A program made the position numbers and the translations under genes. From Propionibacteriaceae bacterium (GTDB lineage: Bacteria; Actinomycetota; Actinomycetes; Propionibacteriales; Propionibacteriaceae), in NCBI GenBank assembly GCA_030544185.1, contig JAUNRO010000212.1:1-5640 (forward strand): DNA of 5,640 nt. The letters are read 5' to 3'. How positions within the stretch are numbered: position 1 is the stretch's first letter; each line of letters starts with the position of its first letter. A model generated the notes under the pieces. It was not told the DNA's origin. It saw only the letters and a list, made by a program, of their open reading frames with translations, and did not search any database. Of the stretch, positions 1 through 5,348 are shown in pieces.

Positions 1-805
1 CGACACCAACCCCACAGCCACATAGACGGACGCTATGGCGAGCGCCCCGTGCTCCCGGAGGGGGTTCCACCGGGCCAGGAAGGCCGTCGCCGCACCGATG
101 ACCCCAGCCCACGCCCAGCCTGGAACCACGCGTGCACCGGTCAGGCGCCACGCCACCATGAACAGCAGAGCCATCAGGATCCAGGCGCCCCCGCTATTCT
201 CGTTGGCCCCGCCCGCGGCCAGGCCGGCGAGCAGCATGAGAGGGACCATCCATGGCTGCTGGGGCCTGCCGGGTTCGTGCAGGCGGTAGGGCAGCAGGGT
301 GAGCAGGGTGAGAGCGGTCATCCACAGGTAGTTGACGCCGCCCGAGAGCCACAGCACGGACTGGCCGAAGTAGGGGATGAACAACCACAGGGCCACGTAG
401 ACCGCCAGCTCGTGCGCCACCGAGAAGCCCCGCCCCCGCCAGACGTGGCGAAGGATCAGCTGGCCGACCAAGAGGAAGACCAGGGAGTTGGCGACGTCAA
501 AGACCGCCTTGTCGAACAGGGTGAAGAACTGGATGATCACGTGCGGCAGGATGCGGCCGTTCTGTACCTGGTAGTGGACAACCATCGAGCCGATGATGTT
601 GACGGGGTGCTCCAGGAGCCGCGTGGCCTCGTGGGGCGTTCCTGCCCTGGTAGTAGAAGTGATAGATGAAGTCGTCGGCCGTGAAGTCGGTCAGACGATT
701 GAGCCGAAGCAGCAGCAGGAAGACCGCCGCGTACAGCAGGAACCTCAGAACCCGGGTCCCGAGCCCGAACTCAACGGCCCTCCCGGCGGCGGTTAAGACT
801 CCCAT
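1..805 (-). pseudogene. DUF6056-type polytopic membrane protein, frameshifted, 3' end outside window
   Basis: The start is ATG at 805-803, preceded on the minus strand by AGGAGG (complement 814-819) with 8-nt spacing, so the upstream in-frame ATG at 913 is unlikely. Residues 1-55 read in one frame and include a first membrane segment (about 19-36) and TADDFIYHF. Removing one base (extra T at 639-640 on the plus strand) restores a frame that stays open to the window edge, giving 268 codons. That frame carries the HY..QNGR region (about 77-84), LSGGVNYLW (about 153-161), NEN (201-203) and several more membrane helices. The acidic N-terminal loop, NGR and G-x-NYLW patterns are what I associate with DUF6056, integral membrane proteins of unknown function often found near surface-polysaccharide genes. 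A glycosyltransferase-C-like role is possible but not shown. The lesion is not in a long homopolymer. It is either a real inactivating indel or a base error. Confidence 0.72.
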
Positions 806-907
806 CTTCAAGCCCTCCTGGACGCGAGCGCCCCGGAGTCGTTGGTGAAGACGTTCCTGACGCGACGACGGTGAAGCAATGCGAACCCGCTGTCTCAACC
901 TGGCCAT

Positions 908-936
908 ATCCAATATGGGACTGCCCCGTCGGTCAA
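908..936 (-). promoter_or_regulatory. Putative promoter for the DUF6056-type gene
   Basis: On the minus strand, TTGACC (complement 931-936) is followed after 17 nt by TTGGAT (complement 908-913). The -35 is close to consensus and the -10 is weak, fitting only at its first and last T. It would give a leader of about 95 nt before the ATG at 805. An imperfect dyad, CCATAT-3-ATATGG (904-918), overlaps the -10 and could be an operator. Sequence match only. Confidence 0.35.
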
Positions 937-1031
937 GTCGGTCTCCTTCCTCGATTGATCGCGAAATGAGACTTGCGTGAAGCGAGAGGACGTTGGGTTT
1001 CCGACGCCGGTGTCGGCGCGGGATGCGGTGA

Positions 1032-1228
1032 ATCAGAGTGGTGATCGTCGAGCCCCCGCCGACGACAGGCCTCGTCGTGCGGGTGGCTTGTGCGCTGCGG
1101 CGGACGCCGTACGTCTACTACGCCGCTGATCTGTGGTCGGTGGCGGCGGAGGAGCCGGCACTCCGTGGCTCGTGAGACGGGCTCTGGGAGCCTTGGAGCG
1201 ATCTGTCTGGTCGGGTGCGACTCGCCGC
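1032..1228 (+). pseudogene. Fossil fragment of a GT4-type glycosyltransferase
   Basis: Two adjoining plus-strand frames read as one continuous glycosyltransferase stretch. The first (1032 to about 1157) gives RVVIVEPPPTTGLVVR, then ALRRTPYVYYAADLWSVAA. The second (about 1157-1228, shifted by one base) gives GTPWLVRRALGALERSVWSG then ATR. The pattern EPPPTTG, (V)PYVYYAAD(L)WS, then an amphipathic ALxALER helix is familiar from the N-terminal domain of group 1 (GT4) glycosyltransferases of actinobacteria. The fragment is bounded by a TGA at 1029-1031 and, in the first frame, a TGA at 1173-1175. There is no start codon, no first strand, no linker and no C-terminal nucleotide-sugar-binding domain. 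It cannot encode a functional enzyme and is probably a remnant of a former glycan gene. The family assignment is from memory of the motif pattern, not a search. Confidence 0.6.
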
Positions 1229-1305
1229 ACTCGCGAGCATTCGCCCCGGACCCTACGGGTTCGCACTCGCCACGAAGCTCTTTCCGAATGTTAAGCTCGC
1301 AGCAG

Positions 1306-1319
1306 GCAAGCTTGCAAGC
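1306..1319. repeat. Two overlapping perfect 10-bp palindromes upstream of the first CWB2 gene
   Basis: GCAAGCTTGC (1306-1315) and GCTTGCAAGC (1310-1319) are each self-complementary and share five or six bases. They lie 50-60 bases before the CWB2 start and overlap a possible -35 (TTGCAA, 1312-1317), which has a poor -10 (TTCGAT, 1336-1341) 18 nt on. They could be an operator. Chance is a real alternative. Confidence 0.25.
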
Positions 1320-1369
1320 CACACATTGATGCCGTTTCGATCGATCCGGCATCGTCGAACGGAGGCTCC

Positions 1370-2584
1370 ATGTCGATGCGGAAGAAGATCCAGAGATGCA
1401 TTGTGGGGGGTGTCGCTGGCGGCGTCGCCCTTGCCGGGGCAGTGGTGGCCACCGCGCCCGCACACGCAGCTGATGTCACGACCTCGCGGATCGGGGGCAC
1501 TGATCGTTACCACACGAGCGCCTTGGTGTCCCGGGCGGGTTTCCAGCCCGGCGTGGACACGGTCTTCGTCGCCAGCGGCGAGTCCTTCGCCGACGCGCTC
1601 GCCGCAGGCTCGGCGGCGGGCCGGGTGGGGGGGCCGGTGCTGCTCACCCAAGGGGCTGCCCTCCCGCCAGCAATCGCCGAGGAAGTCGATCGTCTGGACC
1701 CGCACCGCATCGTGGTCGTGGGGGGCGAGGCCAGCGTGTCGGCCGACGTCCTCAGCCAGCTGGGGGCACACGCTCCCACGGTCGAGCGCATCGCCGGTGT
1801 CGACCGATACCACACGGCCGCCCTGTTGTCGTCCCGCTACTTCCCGGTCAACGGGGTGCACGTCTTCGTGGCGTCCGGCGAGGAGTTCGCCGACGCGCTG
1901 GCCGGCGCTGCCGCGAGCCGACGCCTCGGGGCACCCGTCCTCCTGACGGCCCGCGACCGTCTGCCGGCGGCCACGGCCGATGAACTGGAGCGCATCGACG
2001 CGAACCGCATCATCATCTTGGGCGGTTCCGCCGCCGTCAGCGACGAGGTGTTCGGCGAGGCTCGCGAGTTCTTGTCCGAGCATGTCTACCGTGAGGCCGG
2101 TGCCGACCGTTACGAGACCTCCGTCCGCGTCTCCCGCGCCGCCTTCCCGAGCGCTGACACGGTGTACCTCGCCAACGGGCTCCGGTTCCCCGATGCCCTT
2201 TCGGCGGCACCGTTGGCGGCCGCGACCGATGGCCCGGTCCTCCTCGTGGCGGGGGACACCCTGACGACTGAGGTCTGTCGCGAGGTGCAGCGGCTGGGTG
2301 CGACCAGGATCGTGGCGCTCGGAGGGACAGCTGCCGTCGAGGACGCCGTCGTCAACTACGTCGCCGCCCACTGTGCAGACGGAACCCCGACGCCGGAGCC
2401 TGTGGGCCCGCCTGTGGCGAGTGGCGACGTTCCCCCCGACCAGAACATCGTCTGCACTTCCTTCCAGACGCAGCGGCAGGCCCAGGAGTACTACGACTAC
2501 TGGGTCGGCAAGGGGTTCGGCGACCACTTCAAGCTGGACGAGGACGGTGACGGCACGCCCTGTGAGGCCCTCCCCCGAGGCTGA
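1370..2584 (+). CDS. Secreted cell-wall-binding protein: three CWB2 repeats plus excalibur domain
   Basis: This is a 404-residue exported protein. A Sec signal peptide (KK near the start, hydrophobic core about 11-30) probably ends at AHA, residues 31-33. Three CWB2 repeats follow at about 40-135, 141-236 and 243-335. Each has a DRY(H/E)T motif (45-49, 145-149, 246-250), a FADAL or FPDAL motif, a PVLL motif (189-192 in repeat 2) and a (L/V)GG(E/S/T)A turn. Three CWB2 copies form the trimeric wall-anchoring module known from clostridial Cwp proteins, where the equivalent ILL segment contacts a wall polymer. A Pro-rich linker (339-357) leads to a C-terminal excalibur domain with C362 and the core D390-x-D392-x-D394-G-x-x-C398-E, a calcium-binding pattern with a likely disulfide. 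GGAGG (1361-1365) is only 4 nt from the ATG at 1370. The ATG at 1376, two codons on, has 10-nt spacing and may be the true start. The natural ligand is unknown. Confidence 0.93.
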   Translation: MSMRKKIQRCIVGGVAGGVALAGAVVATAPAHAADVTTSRIGGTDRYHTSALVSRAGFQPGVDTVFVASGESFADALAAGSAAGRVGGPVLLTQGAALPPAIAEEVDRLDPHRIVVVGGEASVSADVLSQLGAHAPTVERIAGVDRYHTAALLSSRYFPVNGVHVFVASGEEFADALAGAAASRRLGAPVLLTARDRLPAATADELERIDANRIIILGGSAAVSDEVFGEAREFLSEHVYREAGADRYETSVRVSRAAFPSADTVYLANGLRFPDALSAAPLAAATDGPVLLVAGDTLTTEVCREVQRLGATRIVALGGTAAVEDAVVNYVAAHCADGTPTPEPVGPPVASGDVPPDQNIVCTSFQTQRQAQEYYDYWVGKGFGDHFKLDEDGDGTPCEALPRG

Positions 2585-2840
2585 CCTCACCGCAGCCGCC
2601 CGGCTGCGCGTGCTGCACGTCAACGACGCCGCCTTCACGACCATCGTCCTCATGGGCGAGGCGCGGAGGCGGCGTCTCCCGTGGCGGTACCTGCCGTTGG
2701 CCACACTGCCCCCCATCAGCCACCCTGCTGCCCGCGGTGTGCTGCGGGCCGTCACGGTGGCCCTGCGCGAGCGGGCGCGCCACGATGTGGTGCTGGTGCA
2801 CGACCCCGAGTCCGCTTCTCGGCGAACCTCGCCTAGATGA
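2562..2840 (+). pseudogene. Glycosyltransferase N-terminal fragment, cut by the IS982 remnant
   Basis: A frame starting at GTG 2562 overlaps the last 23 bases of the CWB2-excalibur gene. It reads through LRVLHVNDAAFTTIVL, then EARRRRLPWRYLPLA, then a helix and RHDVVLVHD. The pattern is a first beta strand (RVLHVND), a (R)RGLPW-type turn and a second (D)VV(L)VH strand. This matches the first Rossmann half of GT4-type glycosyltransferases. After about 90 codons it enters the inverted repeat at 2831, whose TGA (2838-2840) ends it. The catalytic interface and donor-binding C-terminal domain are missing, so it should be inactive. No convincing ribosome binding site precedes the GTG, so translation by coupling to the upstream gene is the likely original arrangement. 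A later GTG at 2610 (V of RVLHVN) is an alternative start. It differs in sequence from the fossil at 1032-1228, so these are probably two separate enzymes. Confidence 0.65.
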
Positions 2841-2854
2841 CTGATTCCAAGGGG
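2831..2854 (+). repeat. IS982 remnant, terminal inverted repeat (distal end)
   Basis: Begins GCCTAGATGA and ends ATTCCAAGGGG. It pairs with complement(3409-3432) except for a CTG/TCA triplet at 2841-2843. It supplies the TGA that ends the truncated glycosyltransferase frame. Confidence 0.85.
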
Positions 2855-2856
2855 GG

Positions 2857-3403
2857 TTAGCGGTGGCGTTCGAGGCCAAGTTGGTCTTTGAGGGTGTCGA
2901 AGATTGATTCGATGACCGCGAATTGGCTTGAGCTGCCGGCCCCCGGGCACCCGGGTCATCGCCGGGGTGTCGAACAGACTCAACAACACGTGGCGTTCAT
3001 CGGCCTTGGCTCCGGTGATCGCGAACGCGATCGGCAGTCCATGGAGGGTGGCGATCACGTGCAGCCTCAGCCCCCAGAAGAAGCGTGAGTGCGAGGCGCA
3101 GTAGCCGTACTCGGCGAACCCGGCCAGATCCGAACGTTGCGCGGTTTCGCGGGAACGGCCACATCCCACCGGGGTGGAATCGACCACCACCACGTCATCG
3201 GTGAACACGGAGGTACTTGCCGCCAAGTGCTGCATGACCGCGGCCATCAAGTCGGCCAGTTTCCGCAGGCGTTTGTTGTACCCCGATTGCTGGGGGACGT
3301 AGGGGAACAGATGGGACCAGCGGGCGTGGACCTGGCGGACCCAGCGGGTCTCGTTGTCCACCCCCAACAGCACAGCGAGCACGCTGAGGCCCCGGCCACG
3401 CAC
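2857..3403 (-). pseudogene. IS982-family transposase remnant with multiple deletions
   Basis: Fragment 1 (3403 to about 2940) reads LLGVDNETRW, HLFPYVPQQSGYNKRLRKL, VVVVDSTPV, GCGRSRETAQRSDLAG, YGYCASHSRFFWGLRLHV and KADERHVL, the hallmark order of IS982 transposases. The first catalytic Asp is in VVVVDSTPV (residue 75 of this frame). Fragment 2 (about 2935 to the TAA at 2859-2857) is in another frame and reads SSSQFAVIESIFDTLKDQLG then LERHR, the conserved region holding the catalytic Glu. Missing are about 45 residues at the N-terminus, roughly 50-60 in the middle with the second catalytic Asp (normally in a DKG(Y/F) motif), and most of the usual C-terminal helix ending in WHN. The protein cannot be active. 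The minus-strand frame that continues past fragment 1 into the CWB2 gene is only a shadow. Confidence 0.82.
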
Positions 3404-3408
3404 ACCGA

Positions 3409-3432
3409 CCCCTTGGAATTGATCATCTAGGC
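3409..3432 (-). repeat. IS982 remnant, terminal inverted repeat (transposase-start end)
   Basis: Inverted partner of 2831-2854: on the minus strand it begins GCCTAGATGA, then TCA, and ends ATTCCAAGGGG. The transposase remnant begins almost directly inside it (3403), leaving no room for the normal first 45 or so codons. Its TAG at 3428-3430 is in frame with the membrane-protein fragment to the right. Confidence 0.85.
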
Positions 3433-3775
3433 CGGATTCATCGTGGGGCTGGCGTCGTGGGCCCTGCTCCAGACCTGGTGGGGGATCGTGGGGGTGGCCC
3501 GTGGGCTACGCCCTGGGGGCCCGTACCACCGCAGGCCTGCCTACTCCATCGTGTGGCGCCGCGACCGTCACCGTTGGTGGGCGCCCACCCTGCTGACGGG
3601 CGCCTCGATCGCTGCGTGCCTGGCACTGGGCCTCGAGGGGAGCACCCTCCGAACGTGGCTCACGGCGCTGGTTGCCACAGGTTGCCTCTGGATTTCCTGG
3701 ACCGTTGGCTGGCGCGTAGCGGGCCACCGCCCCGTGCGCGGGGGCGGGGAGATCTCCCGGCCCCCTGGCCCATAG
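3431..3775 (+). pseudogene. C-terminal fragment of an unrecognised membrane protein
   Basis: An open frame directly follows the IS inverted repeat and ends at TAG 3773-3775. It has about 114 codons with three hydrophobic stretches, each containing Trp: FIVGLASWALLQTWWGIVGV, then WWAPTLLTGASIAACLALGL, then WLTALVATGCLWISWTVGW. The loops are basic (RRPAYSIVWRRDRHR) and the tail is Pro/Gly-rich. I do not recognise a family. The first possible start, GTG 3443, has no ribosome binding site and lies 11 bases past the IS end, inside what reads as a membrane helix. It is therefore most likely the 3' end of a larger polytopic protein whose 5' part was removed with the IS event. A small intact three-helix protein starting at GTG 3443 is a less likely alternative. 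Confidence 0.5.
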
Positions 3776-3808
3776 GCCCGGTCGACGAACCCCGCGCTGA
3801 CAAGCCTC

Positions 3809-3842
3809 ATCCACGGGTTGAGGGTGTGTCGTGCCCGTGGGT
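3809..3842. promoter_or_regulatory. Inverted repeat just upstream of the acidic CWB2 gene promoter
   Basis: The arms are ATCCACGGG (3809-3817) and CCCGTGGGT (3834-3842), nine pairs including one G-T, around a 16-base centre. It ends 9 bases before the putative -35 at 3852. No T-tract follows, so it is a poor intrinsic terminator for the upstream fragment. An operator or activator site is equally possible. Confidence 0.35.
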
Positions 3843-3851
3843 GAAGACAGC

Positions 3852-3880
3852 TTGCATAAGTAGGAAGTGCGCCCTAGAGT
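3852..3880 (+). promoter_or_regulatory. Putative promoter of the acidic CWB2 surface-protein gene
   Basis: TTGCAT (3852-3857) and TAGAGT (3875-3880) are separated by exactly 17 bases, a good housekeeping sigma match (4/6 and 4/6 to TTGACA/TATAAT). Transcription would start near 3887, giving a leader of about 100 nt. It is the best promoter match I found before this gene. Confidence 0.5.
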
Positions 3881-3905
3881 CATTCCCGTACTCCTCGGGG
3901 GGTGG

Positions 3906-3979
3906 GGTTGGGTTCCATGCTTACCAACCGTCGCGACCCTGATATTGGGAGCACGCTGTAAACCCTAACCAATAGGAGG
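3906..3979 (+). promoter_or_regulatory. Structured 5' leader with consensus Shine-Dalgarno site
   Basis: AGGAGG (3974-3979) lies 9 nt before ATG 3989, near-ideal. GGTTGG (3906-3911) can pair locally with CCAACC (3924-3929). Alternatively, GGTTGGGTT (3906-3914) can pair with AACCCTAACC (3961-3970), nine pairs with one bulged base, ending 3 bases before the Shine-Dalgarno. TATTGG (3943-3948) can also pair with CCAATA (3969-3974), covering its first base. These options exclude one another, so the leader could tune translation or mRNA stability. I recognise no known riboswitch class here. The ribosome binding site is solid; the structures are inference. Confidence 0.5.
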
Positions 3980-3988
3980 TTTGCTCGC

Positions 3989-5305
3989 ATGAGCAAGAAC
4001 TTGCGTCGCAGTGCAGTCGCCGCCGTGGGGGCCGCTGCCCTTGCGCTGCCGCTGGCTCTTCCGGCCAACGCAGCCGTGATCGACCCGGATCTGCCGATCA
4101 CCATTCAGCCTGTTGCGGGCGCTTCCGTGTACCGCATCGCCGACCGTGATCGCATCGGCACCGCCATCGAGGCCGCCCAGTCGCGGGACGACTGGGGCCG
4201 TGGCGCCAGCCAGTGGGTCTGGGAGTGCGACGGCAACAACGTCGTGCCCCGGGACGGCCAGCCCGTCAACAACACCAACCGGTGGAACCTTGGCGATGAG
4301 ATCCAGGTCGGTCTCCCCAACAACCCCGACAACCAGGTGACCTGCACGGTTGTTTCGGCCCCGGCTGGCCTGCAGTTCATGGACATCATCGTCGCCCGCT
4401 CGGACGACTACTCGGACGCCCTCGCGGGCACCCCGCTCGCCGACGTGCTCGATGCCCCGGTCCTGATCAACCCGACCGACAAGCTCGACTCCCGCAACGC
4501 GGCCGAGATCGCGCGTCTCGCTGGCCTGCGTGGGACCAACACGCTTGTCACCGTGCACCTGCTGGGCGGCACCAACGCGCTCTCGCACAATGTCGAGAAC
4601 CAGGTCGACGCCGTCACCGGTGTTGACCGTACCTTCCGCTACCAGGGCATCGACCGCTACGAGACGGCCGTGAACCTTGGCTACGTGACCGTTGAGGCAT
4701 ACGGCATCGAGTCCGGCGCCGACATCATGAACGTCAACACCTACGTCACCACTGGCATCAACTTCCCCGACGCCCTCGCGGCCGGTGCGGCTGCTGCCGA
4801 GAACGACGGTATCGTTCTGCTGACCAAGGGCGAGGAGATGGACGGCCGTGGCTACACGGATGACTTCATCGCGGGTCTCAACGACTGGGTGAACGACGAC
4901 GACTGGAGCTGGCTCAACTGGATGGACATCAACACCAACGAGAACTTCGGTGTTGGTGGCCCGGCCGTCCGCGCGCTCCGCGCCGCTGACGTCCGCACTG
5001 CGGCGAACTACGATGGTCGCGACCGTTACGAGACCGCTACCCTGACGGCCGAGGGCACGTTCGACAACCCGACCAACTTCGCTGTGGCCTCGGGCCTGAA
5101 CTACCCCGATGCTGTCGTGGCGTCCGCCTACATCGCCAACTCCGACGGCCCGCTGCTGCTCAGCCACCCGACCAACCTGACCCCGGTCACGGCGGCGTAC
5201 CTGAGCGACAACGTCGACAACGGCGACAAGGTGGTCACCTTCGGTGGCACCGGCACCCTGTCGAATACCGTCACCCAGCAGATCGCGGAGCTGTTCAACT
5301 ACTGA
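3989..5305 (+). CDS. Acidic secreted CWB2-repeat protein, candidate major surface (S-layer-like) protein
   Basis: This is a 438-residue protein. The signal peptide has N-terminal KNLRR, a hydrophobic core at 8-25, and probable cleavage after ANA (26-28). It has three CWB2 repeats, about 48-206, 218-337 and 343-432. Repeats 2 and 3 show DRYET (222-226 and 345-349), FPDAL or YPDAV (259-263 and 372-376) and VLL or LLL. Repeat 1 is divergent, with DRDRIGTA in place of DRYETA and VLI in place of VLL. Repeat 1 is enlarged by about 60 residues (67-129), which hold both cysteines (C80, C119), and repeat 2 by about 35 (299-333). All eight Trp residues lie in these insertions. By my count there are about 56 Asp+Glu against 26 Arg+Lys, with only 4 Lys. 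Asn is nearly always AAC and Lys always AAG, typical of a highly expressed gene. Strong initiation signals precede it and a terminator follows, so it is probably monocistronic. The S-layer role is inferred from expression signals and composition. Confidence 0.92.
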   Translation: MSKNLRRSAVAAVGAAALALPLALPANAAVIDPDLPITIQPVAGASVYRIADRDRIGTAIEAAQSRDDWGRGASQWVWECDGNNVVPRDGQPVNNTNRWNLGDEIQVGLPNNPDNQVTCTVVSAPAGLQFMDIIVARSDDYSDALAGTPLADVLDAPVLINPTDKLDSRNAAEIARLAGLRGTNTLVTVHLLGGTNALSHNVENQVDAVTGVDRTFRYQGIDRYETAVNLGYVTVEAYGIESGADIMNVNTYVTTGINFPDALAAGAAAAENDGIVLLTKGEEMDGRGYTDDFIAGLNDWVNDDDWSWLNWMDINTNENFGVGGPAVRALRAADVRTAANYDGRDRYETATLTAEGTFDNPTNFAVASGLNYPDAVVASAYIANSDGPLLLSHPTNLTPVTAAYLSDNVDNGDKVVTFGGTGTLSNTVTQQIAELFNY

Positions 5306-5311
5306 TCCGCG

Positions 5312-5342
5312 AGCTCATCTGCAGGCGCTGAGCCTGTGAGCT
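5312..5342 (+). other. Hairpin immediately after the acidic CWB2 stop codon
   Basis: AGCTCA (5312-5317) pairs with TGAGCT (5337-5342). Inside, CAGGC (5322-5326) pairs with GCCTG (5332-5336) around the loop GCTGA, with a 4-base bulge on the 5' side. There is no T-tract. It sits 7 bases ahead of the terminator hairpin and could protect the 3' end of the mRNA. Confidence 0.45.
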
Positions 5343-5348
5343 GAACCG

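Larger units (their letters stand above)
2831..3432 (-). mobile_element. Internally deleted IS982-family element with both terminal inverted repeats
   Basis: The 602-bp element is bounded by 24-bp inverted repeats that match at 21 positions (the three mismatches are adjacent) and contains only transposase remnants, on the minus strand. Intact IS982 elements are roughly 1 kb with one transposase of about 290 residues, so about 40% has been lost. The ends are retained, which gives a MITE-like structure that could still be moved if a full-length relative exists in the genome. No target-site duplication is visible: left flank ...CGAACCTC, right flank CGGATTCA.... The flanking reading frames belong to different genes, suggesting that recombination or an adjacent deletion followed insertion. 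Confidence 0.75.

Noticed and set aside
49..669. 206-codon plus-strand frame at the left edge
   Set aside because: It has no recognisable motif or ribosome binding site and lies opposite the DUF6056-type gene, whose membrane segments and NYLW motif are clear on the minus strand.
933..1463. 176-codon minus-strand frame in the gap before the first CWB2 gene
   Set aside because: Arg/Pro/His-rich with no motif. It overlaps the glycosyltransferase fossil and the CWB2 signal peptide on the other strand.
1032..2840. The two glycosyltransferase fragments as halves of one gene split by insertion of the CWB2 gene
   Set aside because: The order is reversed (the more N-terminal piece lies downstream), and both pieces cover the same strand of the fold (RVVIVEPPP and DVVLVHD) with different sequence. 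Two separate genes fit better.
1253..2856. Minus-strand open frame continuing from the transposase remnant across the whole CWB2-excalibur gene (716 codons in total)
   Set aside because: Only the first 155 or so codons (3403 to about 2940) resemble transposase. The rest is the antisense shadow of a codon-biased high-GC gene with signal peptide and domain motifs on the plus strand.
3747..3758. Perfect 12-bp palindrome GGGAGATCTCCC near the end of the membrane-protein fragment
   Set aside because: It has no loop or T-tract and lies inside the open frame. It is likely chance in GC-rich DNA and not supportable as a terminator or operator.
3965..5167. 400-codon minus-strand frame opposite the acidic CWB2 gene
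   Set aside because: It is low-complexity, Val/Gly/Arg/Asp-rich translation typical of the complement of a GC-biased gene. The plus strand has a signal peptide, CWB2 motifs, promoter, ribosome binding site and terminator.
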